A stretch of 64,000 nucleotides of DNA, taken from Actinokineospora xionganensis (GTDB taxonomy: Bacteria; Actinomycetota; Actinomycetes; Mycobacteriales; Pseudonocardiaceae). The notes beneath the pieces are model-generated. The model was not told the DNA's origin. It did not search any database and worked only from the letters and a program-made list of their open reading frames with translations. Of the stretch, positions 15,901 through 23,211 are shown one piece after another. The stretch lies in assembly GCF_014323725.1 (NCBI RefSeq), contig NZ_JABVED010000002.1:391682-455681 (forward strand). Reading direction: 5' to 3'. Both the position numbers and the translations under genes were made by a program. Numbering within the stretch: position 1 is the first letter of the stretch; every line of letters starts with the position of its first letter.

Positions 15901-17875
15901 CCTCGGTGACGACCTCCAGACCCTCGGACTGCTCGCTGAGCCGCTCGCTGATCGGTGCCGCCTCGGCGACCGTGGTGATCGACTCGGCGTCGGCGACCAG
16001 TTTGGCGACCTGTTCGTGATACCCCGTGAACGCGTCGGCGCCCTGCAGGAAGCCGACAGCGCGCTGGCCCGCCGAGATCTGCTCCTCGACCACCATCGCG
16101 TCGAGGGAGTCCACAGTAGACAAGTCGACATATCGCTGTTCGCGCAGCGTGATCAGCCGACCCTGGGCGCGGCGCAACTCGGCGAGCTGGGACACCCAGG
16201 CGGCGGCCGACTTCGGCGCCTCGCCGCGCACGGCCCGCACCAGGGTGGTGATCTGCGCCGAGGTCTCGGCCAGCACGTCGGCGGCCTGCTTGGTCAGCGC
16301 GGTGACGGTCTCGAACTCGTCGAGGACCTGCTCGGCGGTGGCCCGGACCTGGGTCAGCGACTCGCGCAGGTCACCGAGGTCGAGCCAGTGGTAGACGTCG
16401 AACGCCCGGGAGCAGGAGGCGATCAGCGACTCGAAGACGGCGGCCGACGGCGCCATGTCGTCGACCATGTGCGCCACCGACAGGCAGTCGGAGATCCCGC
16501 GTACCAGGTCCGGGTTGCCGACCCGCTCCAGCGGCCCGGTCCCGACCGGCTGCGCGGCGGCGTAAGTGTCCGACAGGTAGGGCGTCTGCCAGACCTGCAT
16601 GGGATGCACGCGGGTCGGTTCCTCGGAGACCGCCCGGAACACCACGAGGGTGCCGTCGTCGAACAGTGAGTACCCGTGGCAGACCAGCGGGTTCGCCACT
16701 TCCTTGCGGATCAGGTTGTAGGGCAGCAGCAGCGAGCGGCCGTCGCCGCGGGCGTGGAAGACGAACAGCACGTCCTCGCCGTTGGGCGAGCGGATGACCC
16801 GCTCGTACTCCAGGTCCGTGACGTCGGTGTCGAATGTCTTGTGCACGCCGGTGGCGAGGTAGTAGCCGCCGGGGAAGATGAGGCCCTGGTCCTCCGGCAG
16901 CCGCCTGCACGCCTGGCCGATGCCGTCGAGCCGCACCACGGACTTGGTGTGGGTGTTGAAGACCAGGTGCCGCCAAACGGTCTCGTTGTAGGGCCGCACC
17001 CGGATGAGGATGAGCGGCCCGACCTCGGCGTAGTGCACGTCGGCGTCGGCGAGGCTCTGCAGCGGCTCGGCGACCGCCTCGGCGTAGATCCCCTCGCCGG
17101 TCTCGGTGTTGTTCTCGACCTTCAGCGTGAGATCGCCGTGGATCGTCTCGACGAACACCTTGTCCAGGATGGAGATGTGCGGGAACCGGCCAAGCACGTG
17201 ATTGTCGCGGGTCGTCTCGACCCACTCGAAGTCGTGCGACGGCGGGAAGACATGATCCCGCTCGCCACGACTGTCCTCATAGGACACCAATCCGCTGGAG
17301 GTGACCTTCCAGCGCAGGACCTTGATGTCCTCGGTGCGCGGACCGGTCTGAAACACCGCGAGCAGCTTGCCCTCGACCCGGCGCAGCTGCAGCAGCCGAG
17401 TCTCGCGGTAGTACCGGTACAGCTCGCCGAAGTCGCGGACGAACTGCTCGTCGCGCAGCAGCTCGGGAAGCTCCTCGGCGCCCGCCGCGTCGAACCGGAA
17501 GGCCTCGCCGTCGCGGACGAAGGTGTGCAGCGAGAACACGTCGTCGATCGTGGTCTCCGGCTTCAGGCCGATGAACACGTTGTACCCAAAGAGCATGAGG
17601 CCCCCCGGGCTGTGACTGCCTCCAATGCCGGCGGGCATGGGAACGATGTCCCTCGGCACGCAGTTGTTCTCCGTGCGGATCCGGTCGTTGCCGACCAGCC
17701 GCAGCTCGGTTCCGCCGAAGACCCGCAGGCGCTCGGTGTTGAGCGCCTCGGCCCGGCGGGCCAGCTCGGCGGCCTGCTCGCCGAGCCGGGCGCGCAGCAC
17801 CTCGTATGTGCCCGCGTCGAGCGCGGGCGCTTCCAGTTTGGACACCGCAGTCCCCGCCACCTCGGTCGCTGTCAC
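12968..17875 (-). CDS. Very large AAA+ ATPase (DUF3686-type, annotated as DNA-repair ATPase)
   Basis: A 1635-residue protein. About residues 1-450 are beta-rich with conserved patches (ELRLVGNDRIRTENNCVPRD, GYNVFIGLKPET) like the DUF3686 domain. Residues 500-950 are long charged helices. A C-terminal AAA+ domain has Walker A ISPPGYGKTTLMEYVANR near residue 1280 and Walker B NNVLLYLDDIQHTNP near 1345, then GKRFAVCMAGNPYTESGKR. Start GTG 17875 lies 10 nt after the flotillin stop. It is the last gene of a YqiJ-flotillin-ATPase operon, so a membrane-domain remodelling or envelope-stress role is likelier than DNA repair. The database label does not prove repair activity. Confidence 0.8.
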   Translation of the reverse strand: MTATEVAGTAVSKLEAPALDAGTYEVLRARLGEQAAELARRAEALNTERLRVFGGTELRLVGNDRIRTENNCVPRDIVPMPAGIGGSHSPGGLMLFGYNVFIGLKPETTIDDVFSLHTFVRDGEAFRFDAAGAEELPELLRDEQFVRDFGELYRYYRETRLLQLRRVEGKLLAVFQTGPRTEDIKVLRWKVTSSGLVSYEDSRGERDHVFPPSHDFEWVETTRDNHVLGRFPHISILDKVFVETIHGDLTLKVENNTETGEGIYAEAVAEPLQSLADADVHYAEVGPLILIRVRPYNETVWRHLVFNTHTKSVVRLDGIGQACRRLPEDQGLIFPGGYYLATGVHKTFDTDVTDLEYERVIRSPNGEDVLFVFHARGDGRSLLLPYNLIRKEVANPLVCHGYSLFDDGTLVVFRAVSEEPTRVHPMQVWQTPYLSDTYAAAQPVGTGPLERVGNPDLVRGISDCLSVAHMVDDMAPSAAVFESLIASCSRAFDVYHWLDLGDLRESLTQVRATAEQVLDEFETVTALTKQAADVLAETSAQITTLVRAVRGEAPKSAAAWVSQLAELRRAQGRLITLREQRYVDLSTVDSLDAMVVEEQISAGQRAVGFLQGADAFTGYHEQVAKLVADAESITTVAEAAPISERLSEQSEGLEVVTEVVGSLDIADATARTSILERIGEVLAGVNRARATLIARRKELLATEGRAEFAAEFALLGQAITGALAVADTPERCDEQLGRLMLQVENLESRFGEFDDFLTELGKKRTDVYEAFSSRKQALLDDRARRADRLVESAERVLASVTRRVASLATIDEVNTYFASDPMVAKVRSVTADLRELGDQVRAEELAGRVKAARQDAGRSLRDRLDLFSDGGDTLRFGKHAFAVNTQPLDLTLVPHGDEMAFAVTGTDYRSPVRDQDFQHTSVFWSQLLVSESPEVYRAEHLAASILDSGDPVALRESESLLAEVRKIAESRYDEGYERGVHDHDATQILDVLLRLHAGAGLLRYSPAVRAAAQLFWAHGADEATRTQWTVRAGSLARVRSAFGPPPAIADLCGELSHAASEFLTGAGLPIEDVGEYLFEELASAPLGFVTSAAARALVDRFRAACGQQFDEDLRSLGDDLATRHQLVLAWLGAYQATTDLSDVDLPEAVAIELCPDLPRHDSSAALTERVEGLLGAHPRIADRAVDLRLDEFLARTKRFRVEQVPAFRAYQRKREALVAAEKSRLRLTEFQPKVMSAFVRNRLLDEVYLPLIGDNLAKQLGAAGDAKRTDQMGLLLLISPPGYGKTTLMEYVANRLGLVFVKVNGPALGHDVTSIDPADAPNATARQEIEKINFGLEMGNNVLLYLDDIQHTNPELLQKFISLCDAQRRMEGVWDGRTRTYDMRGKRFAVCMAGNPYTESGKRFRIPDMLANRADVWNLGDVLSGREELFALSYVENSLTSNPVLAPLSTRERADIGLFVRMARGDDSVRSDQLSHPYSAVEVEQILSVLRKLLRVQEIVLANNQAYIESAAQADSSRTEPPFGLQGSYRNMNKLAERIVAVMNDAELEAVIDDHYQGEAQTLTSGAESNLLKLAELRGRLSREQAERWTAVKAAYLREKALGGDGTDPMSRAVGAVGLLADRVGDIGSAIRSRA

Positions 17876-17885
17876 CGCTGTCAGG

Positions 17886-19895
17886 TCAGCTCTGCGCGGC
17901 GGCCAGGGCGGCGACCGGCTGGTCGGCGATCCCGAGGCGCTGCGCGTGGCCGAGCAGCTCCTGCAGCTTCGACGAGTCGCCACCGCCGGTGTTGATCAGC
18001 TTGAGCAGCAGGGCGGACACGGTCAGGTTCTTGACGTCGTTGGTGCCGAACGACCCGAGGATGCCCTTGAGGTCGTCGGTGAAGCTCGCCGAGCCGTTGA
18101 GCCAGCCGCCGCCGAGCTGCTGCGCGACCGACGAGTGGTCGACGAACCCGTCGACCGCCTTGCCCATGGTGATCGCGCCGACGATCTTGTCGAAGAACAT
18201 GGTCTCGCCGCCGACGATGTCGATGTCGGCCTTCTCCAGGCCCGCGGCCAGCACCATGGCCTGCGCCTCGGCGACCTCGCGCTGCGCGTCGATGCCCTTG
18301 AGACGGACCTCCTTGTCGGCTTCGAGCCGCAGTCGGTACTCCTCGTGCCCGCGGGTCGCGTCGTCCATGGCGGCCAGCGCGCCCGCCTTGTCGGACAGGC
18401 CCTCGGCCTCGCCCTTGAGCTTCTCCTTGATGCCCTCGGCCTCGGCCATCGCCTTCTCGCGGTAGACCGCCGCCTCCGCGCGGCCGACCTTCTCGATCGC
18501 CGCCGCGTCGCGCTCACGGACCTGGACCTCGGCCAGCCCCTTGGCCGCGGCCTCCGCCTGCGCGCCCTCGGCGAGCCGGATCATCGCCCGGGTGTCGAGC
18601 TCCGCGGCCTGCTGGCGGGCCTCGGCGAGCACCAGTTCCTCACGGGCCTTGTGCTTGGCCGACGCCTCGGACGCCTCAGCCGCCTTGATGTCCTTGACCA
18701 GGCTCTCCTGGGCCTCGGCCTCGGCGCCGATGATCAGCGCCTGGCGCTTGCGCTCGGCCTCCTCGACCATCCGCAGGCGCTTGATGTTCTCTTCCTGCTC
18801 GGCGACGGTCTTGTCGACGGCGATGCGCTCGCGCACGACTTCGGCCACCGCGCGCTTCTCGGCCTCGACCTCTTTGTTCTTGGAGATGGTGGACAGCTCG
18901 GTCTCGCGCTCGCGGGCGATGACCTCGAGCATCCGGTCCTTCTCGATGCGCTCGGTCTCGATCGCGATGACCCGCTCGCGGTTCTTCTCCGCCACGGCGA
19001 TCTCGCGGGCCTTGTTCTCGGTCTGGATGCCGAGCGCTTCCTCGGTGCGCAGGTGCGCGGTGTTGGCCTTCAGCCGCTCCTCGGCCTGGACCTTGGCCGT
19101 CTCCGCCTCTTCGCGGGCGCGCATGGTGTCGACCTCGCGACGCTGCTTGATCTCCGCGTCCGCCTGCCTGCGCTCGAGTTCCAGGATGGCCTCCCGCGCG
19201 TCGACGTTCTGGCGGGTGATCTCCTTCTCCTCATTGCGCTGGAACTCGTTGGTGCGGATGTGCTCGATCGCGGTCAGCTCGGTGATCTTGCGGATGCCTT
19301 GGGCGTCAAGGATGTTGGCCGCGTCGAGCTGCGTCATCGGGGTCTGCTCGAGGTAGTCGATCGCCGCGTCCTCAAGGCTGTAGCCGTTGAGGTCGGTGCC
19401 GATGACCCGGATGATCTGGTCGCGGAAGTGGTCGCGCTGGGTGTAGAGGTCGACGAAGTCGAGTTGCTTGCCGACGGTCTTGAGCGCCTCGGAGAACTTG
19501 GCGTTGAACAGCGCCTGCAGGGTGTGCTCGTCGCTGGCCCGCTGGGTGCCGATCGCCTGGGCGACCTTGATGACGTCCTCGACGGTCTTGTTGACCCGCA
19601 CGAAGAACGTGATGCGGATGTCGGCGCGGATGTTGTCGTGGCAGATCAGGCCGTCCTTGCCCGCACGGTTGATCTCGATGGTCTTCACCGAGATGTCCAT
19701 GAGCTCGGCCTTGTGCAGCACCGGGAGCACGACCGCGCCGGTGAACGTGACGTCCACCTTCTTGACCTTGGACACGATCAGCGCCTTGCCCTGCTCCACC
19801 TTCCGGAACAGCCTGCTGACGAGGAACAGCATGATGATGACGACGAGCAGGATCACGCCGAGCAGGATGCCCAGACCGGTGGAGATCAGGTCCAT
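17886..19895 (-). CDS. Flotillin / YqiK-type SPFH membrane scaffold protein
   Basis: A 669-residue protein. One N-terminal membrane helix (residues 7-29), then the SPFH/Band 7 domain (about 33-210, with KVEQGKALIVSKVKKVDVTF and IRADIRITFFVRVNKTVED), then a long coiled coil of Glu/Ala/Arg repeats (about 225-530) of flotillin type, and a helical tail ending KLQELLGHAQRLG. Such proteins form oligomeric scaffolds in ordered membrane zones. Length and layout match E. coli YqiK. The SD GAGGGG is 8 nt before ATG. It lies between a YqiJ-like gene (28 nt upstream) and the AAA+ gene (10 nt downstream). Confidence 0.92.
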   Translation of the reverse strand: MDLISTGLGILLGVILLVVIIMLFLVSRLFRKVEQGKALIVSKVKKVDVTFTGAVVLPVLHKAELMDISVKTIEINRAGKDGLICHDNIRADIRITFFVRVNKTVEDVIKVAQAIGTQRASDEHTLQALFNAKFSEALKTVGKQLDFVDLYTQRDHFRDQIIRVIGTDLNGYSLEDAAIDYLEQTPMTQLDAANILDAQGIRKITELTAIEHIRTNEFQRNEEKEITRQNVDAREAILELERRQADAEIKQRREVDTMRAREEAETAKVQAEERLKANTAHLRTEEALGIQTENKAREIAVAEKNRERVIAIETERIEKDRMLEVIARERETELSTISKNKEVEAEKRAVAEVVRERIAVDKTVAEQEENIKRLRMVEEAERKRQALIIGAEAEAQESLVKDIKAAEASEASAKHKAREELVLAEARQQAAELDTRAMIRLAEGAQAEAAAKGLAEVQVRERDAAAIEKVGRAEAAVYREKAMAEAEGIKEKLKGEAEGLSDKAGALAAMDDATRGHEEYRLRLEADKEVRLKGIDAQREVAEAQAMVLAAGLEKADIDIVGGETMFFDKIVGAITMGKAVDGFVDHSSVAQQLGGGWLNGSASFTDDLKGILGSFGTNDVKNLTVSALLLKLINTGGGDSSKLQELLGHAQRLGIADQPVAALAAAQS

Positions 19896-19923
19896 TCTTG
19901 TTGCCCCTCAGTAAAAGGTCAGA

Positions 19924-20526
19924 TCAGGAGAGTGGAACGTCGACCGCGGAGATCCAGAAGAACTCGCCGGTCGGGTCGTAGTCATAGATGAACGCGGTCT
20001 CGCCGGTGCGCAGCACCGGCCCGCCCGCGCGGCGGACCTGGATGATCGCCGAGGAACCGTCATCGGCGGTGACCTCGGCCTGGCCGAAGGTCTCGTCGAC
20101 AACGCCGGTGCGCACCACGCACGGCCTGCCGACGAAGTCGATGCGGGAGGCGACGATCTCGTCGCCGAAAACCTTCCGCAGCGGGACCACGACCACGCGG
20201 GTCACGAGCAGCGCGATGAGCAGCGCGGCCAGGAGCACGCCCACCAGGGCCGCGATCTTGAGCGGAGCCGGGAATCCGACGTCGCCGAGCAGGACCGTGC
20301 CCACGAGGGCGACGAACCACGCCACGACGACCACCAGGGTGAGCGCGATGCTCACCGGCACACCACCGAGACCGAACCCGCCGGCGACGCCGCCGTCGAG
20401 GGTGTCCACCGCGTCTACTTCGGACGCACCCAGCGCGACGAAAAGCCAGTAAAGGATCACTACGAGCAAGAGGAAGGTGAACAACACGACGGGGAACCGG
20501 AGAGTCGCCGCGACGAACTCACCCAT
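19924..20526 (-). CDS. YqiJ/NfeD-like membrane protein with OB-fold domain
   Basis: A 200-residue protein. Three hydrophobic segments (about 11-32, 56-78 and 88-112) are followed by a soluble C-terminal beta domain (about 120-198; DFVGRPCVVRTGVVDETFGQ, FIYDYDPTGEFFWISAV) that fits the OB fold of YqiJ/YuaF proteins. These partner flotillins: YqiJ-YqiK in E. coli and YuaF-FloT in Bacillus. Here it is the first gene of the minus-strand operon with flotillin and the AAA+ ATPase. SD GGGGGCGG precedes the ATG. It probably anchors or modulates the flotillin assembly. Confidence 0.82.
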   Translation of the reverse strand: MGEFVAATLRFPVVLFTFLLLVVILYWLFVALGASEVDAVDTLDGGVAGGFGLGGVPVSIALTLVVVVAWFVALVGTVLLGDVGFPAPLKIAALVGVLLAALLIALLVTRVVVVPLRKVFGDEIVASRIDFVGRPCVVRTGVVDETFGQAEVTADDGSSAIIQVRRAGGPVLRTGETAFIYDYDPTGEFFWISAVDVPLS

Positions 20527-20659
20527 GTACCGCCCCCATCACCCGGTTGTGGTCCCGACCCTAGCGGTCTCCCAATGTGTTGTTCGCGTTTCCGCGCCAC
20601 AATGTGACGCGGTGGAGACCACAGAGGTTCCACCCGTCCACAGCGGACCCAAGATTGGT

Positions 20660-20690
20660 GTTACCGGAAGTAACTGTTACTTGCTATCAT
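20660..20690 (+). promoter_or_regulatory. Three-half-site operator and -10 box before a membrane protein gene
   Basis: GTTAC (20660-20664), 5 bp, GTAAC (20670-20674), 1 bp, GTTAC (20676-20680) form two overlapping palindromes. TATCAT (20685-20690) just downstream is a plausible -10 box for the gene at 20724. A repressor bound here would cover the promoter. The regulator is unknown. Confidence 0.5.
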
Positions 20691-20723
20691 GGCTTCGAGC
20701 AGCTGCGAGAGAGGCAAGGACCA

Positions 20724-22529
20724 ATGACGCTGGCACACGCCGACACACCACCCGCCGGGGGCGCGCCCGTCCTGCAGATCCTCATTGCCCTGGGCATGTT
20801 CGCGGCGGTGTTCATCCCGCTGACGATCTTCGTCGTGCGCGAGGCCCGCGGGCGCAAGACGCTGCTGGGCGGACTGGCCGACTTCAGCGCCCGGATCACC
20901 GGCCTGCCCCGCTGGGCGCCGCTGCCGATGGCTGTCGCCTTCGCCTCCGGCATGTCCGCGCTGATCGGCGTCTACTGGGACGTCCCGATCCACATGGAAC
21001 TCGGCCGCGACGAAGGTCCGCTGGCCAACCCCTCGCACTACCCGATCTACTTCGGCCTCGTCGGCATCTTCGCCTCCGGCATCATCAGCGCCGCCCTCGC
21101 CGTGCGCGACATGCCGCCCCGCGGCCTGAAGATCGGCCCGAACCTGCGCATCCCGCGCGGCAGCGTGCTGATGATGGCCACCGGCTCCGTCGGCCTGATG
21201 GGCTTCCCCCTCGACGACCTGTGGCACCGGCTCTTCGGCCAGGACGTCACCGAGTGGGGCCCCACGCACGTGCTGATGATCTGCGGCGGCATCATCGTCG
21301 TGATCGGCATCCAGCTTCTGCTCGCCGAGGCCCGGCAGATCACCGGCGACACGAAGGTCACCCGCTGGCTCGGGGTGATCGCGGCGGGCGCCTGGCTGAT
21401 GGGCACCTCGGCGATGCTGATGGAGTTCGACCTCGGCGTGCCGCAGTTCCCGATGCTCGCCCACGTCGGACTGGTCGCGCTGACCACCACGTGGCCGATG
21501 GTCGTCGCCCGGGCGAGTTTCGGCCCCGGCGGCGCGCTGATCACGGTCGCGGTGCTGCTCCTCTCTCGCCTGGTGTTCGTGGCCATCCCGTTCGCCCAGG
21601 ACTTCCACGTGGCCGTGCTGCTGCCGTGCATCGCCGAGGCGATCATCATCGAGGTCGTCGCCCTGTTCCTGCGGCCCGGCTACGCCTTCGGCGCGGTGTC
21701 CGGCCTGGCGGTCGGCACCCTGGGCATGCTGGCCGAGACCGGCCTGAGCCAGTGGATCATGCCCGACCCGTGGCCGACCTCGATGCTCGCCGACACGCTG
21801 GTCGTGGGTGTGCTCGCCGGTGTCGCCGGTGGCCTCATCGGCGCCTGGCAGCACCAGCGGATCGAGGAGATCGCCCACCCGCAAACTATTGCCCCCCAGG
21901 GGTTCCGCCGTAGGCACGCGCTCGGACTCGTCGGCGCACTCGGCGCGACGGCCGTGCTCGGCTTCGTGGTCCCGCCGCAGGACCCGGAACCCGGTTGGTC
22001 GGCGGACATCCAGCTCACCGAGTCGCCCACGGGCCTGCACGTGGAGCGGCCCGACGGCGCCCCGGAGCGGTGGGTCAACGCGACGGTGAAGATCACCCCG
22101 GCGTCCATCACCGAGGACGCGGTGTGGCTGAACGGGTTCTCCTGGCAGGGTGGCGGGTTCAACAGCGCTCCGCTGGTTCCGCTGGGGGACGGGGTTTACC
22201 GGACCAGCGAGCCGCTGCCGGTGTTCGGCAACTGGAAGTCGGGGATCCGGCTGCACACCGCTGACCGTGTGCTGACCTTGGCGCCTGTTTACGCGCCGGC
22301 GGATCCGGCCGCCAACGCGCCGGCGATCGCGGCCGTGGATGGGCCGCATCCGTTTGTGGCGGAGATCGACTTCTTGCAGCGGGAGCGGAAGTCGGACACT
22401 CCGGCGGTGTTGTGGTCGATCGCCTATCTGTTTGTCGGTGGGGTGTTCGCGCTGGCTTGGGCGTTGTTCGCCTGGTTGTACGCGTCGGCTGCTCAGCCTG
22501 TTCGGGAACAGTCTTCGGCTCCCGCATAG
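20724..22529 (+). CDS. Polytopic membrane protein with extracytoplasmic C-terminal domain, function unknown
   Basis: A 601-residue protein. About ten hydrophobic segments fill residues 12-390. They contain His-bearing helices such as DVPIHMELGRDEGPLANPSHY, a LDDLWHRLFGQDVTEWGPTH loop, and PFAQDFHVAV. After a further helix at about 396-412 comes a soluble beta-rich stretch (about 418-560, GWSADIQLTESPTGLHVERP to RLHTADRVL) that should lie outside, then a last helix near 570-590. The conserved His, Asp and Trp in loops hint at a metal or heme site, but I recognise no family. AAGGA precedes ATG 20724. It is monocistronic, with its own operator-like palindromes. Confidence 0.8.
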   Translation: MTLAHADTPPAGGAPVLQILIALGMFAAVFIPLTIFVVREARGRKTLLGGLADFSARITGLPRWAPLPMAVAFASGMSALIGVYWDVPIHMELGRDEGPLANPSHYPIYFGLVGIFASGIISAALAVRDMPPRGLKIGPNLRIPRGSVLMMATGSVGLMGFPLDDLWHRLFGQDVTEWGPTHVLMICGGIIVVIGIQLLLAEARQITGDTKVTRWLGVIAAGAWLMGTSAMLMEFDLGVPQFPMLAHVGLVALTTTWPMVVARASFGPGGALITVAVLLLSRLVFVAIPFAQDFHVAVLLPCIAEAIIIEVVALFLRPGYAFGAVSGLAVGTLGMLAETGLSQWIMPDPWPTSMLADTLVVGVLAGVAGGLIGAWQHQRIEEIAHPQTIAPQGFRRRHALGLVGALGATAVLGFVVPPQDPEPGWSADIQLTESPTGLHVERPDGAPERWVNATVKITPASITEDAVWLNGFSWQGGGFNSAPLVPLGDGVYRTSEPLPVFGNWKSGIRLHTADRVLTLAPVYAPADPAANAPAIAAVDGPHPFVAEIDFLQRERKSDTPAVLWSIAYLFVGGVFALAWALFAWLYASAAQPVREQSSAPA

Positions 22530-22598
22530 CTGCTTGGGGTGCCTGGCGGCTCTGGCTGCTGGTGCCTGTCGACGGCCTGTCGCGATGGTGGGGCGCGA

Positions 22599-23075
22599 TC
22601 AAGGGATGGCGCGTTCCAGGGCGTCGAGTAGTGGGGCGACCCGGTACGGGATCTGTTCGGTCATCGCGACGGCCGTGGTGCTGCGGATGACGCCTCGGCA
22701 GGCCAGCACCGCGTTGATCACTTCGTGCAGGTGCCGGGTGTTGCGGGCGGCGACGCGAACCAGCAGGTCGCCGTCGCCTGCGATGCCGTGGGCCTCCAGG
22801 ACGAACGGGACGACGGCCAGGTCTTCGATCGCCGATCCCAGCCTTCCCTGTGCCACCTGCACCGTCAGGAAGGCTGTCACCTCGACGCCCAGTTCGGTGT
22901 AGTCCACTGAGCGGCCGCGCATGCCCACGACCCCCTGGCGTTCCAGGCGGGCGACGCGGGCGTGGGCGGTGTTGCGGGCGATGCCCAGACGTTCCGCCAG
23001 TTCGGTGATGCCGATGCGCGGGCTCGCCACCAGTTCGCGGATGACCCGCAGGTCAAGGCGGTTCAGCATGCCCAT
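22599..23075 (-). CDS. Lrp/AsnC-family regulator
   Basis: A 158-residue regulator. The helix-turn-helix (residues 2-60) reads LDLRVIRELVASPRIGITEL and GIARNTAHARVARLERQGVV, and the C-terminal RAM ligand-binding domain (about 70-150) includes TAFLTVQVAQGRLG and DLLVRVAARNTRHLHEVI. ATG 23075 has AGGAGG nine nt upstream, which excludes the longer in-frame start. It is divergent from the indolepyruvate oxidoreductase gene across a perfect 21-bp operator, so it probably senses an aromatic amino acid or keto acid and controls that enzyme and itself. Confidence 0.93.
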   Translation of the reverse strand: MGMLNRLDLRVIRELVASPRIGITELAERLGIARNTAHARVARLERQGVVGMRGRSVDYTELGVEVTAFLTVQVAQGRLGSAIEDLAVVPFVLEAHGIAGDGDLLVRVAARNTRHLHEVINAVLACRGVIRSTTAVAMTEQIPYRVAPLLDALERAIP

Positions 23076-23107
23076 GCTGCGCAACCTCCTCACTGGACGC
23101 GGACCAG

Positions 23108-23128
23108 ATTTGAGCAATTCGCTCAAAT
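23108..23128. promoter_or_regulatory. Lrp-type operator palindrome
   Basis: ATTTGAGC (23108-23115), AATTC, GCTCAAAT (23121-23128): eight-bp perfect arms with a 5-bp spacer. It is AT-richer than the surroundings and lies midway between the divergent lrp-type and oxidoreductase genes, the usual place for an autoregulatory Lrp/AsnC site. Confidence 0.8.
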
Positions 23129-23211
23129 TCCACCTCACAGTCTTGCACTACGCTCACTGCGGGCCGTCTCCTTGCCCGCGACGCGCAGGCCGATGAGAGG
23201 TGTCGACGACC

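Noticed and set aside
13823-16669. Open frame of 948 codons on the plus strand inside the AAA+ ATPase gene
   Set aside because: It lies wholly antisense to the ATPase, is Arg/Gly/Val/Leu/Asp-rich in the way of high-GC shadow frames, and has no domain or start signal.
17625-19991. Plus-strand frame of 788 codons over the flotillin gene
   Set aside because: Leu/Asp/Gly shadow of the flotillin coiled-coil codons; no domain.
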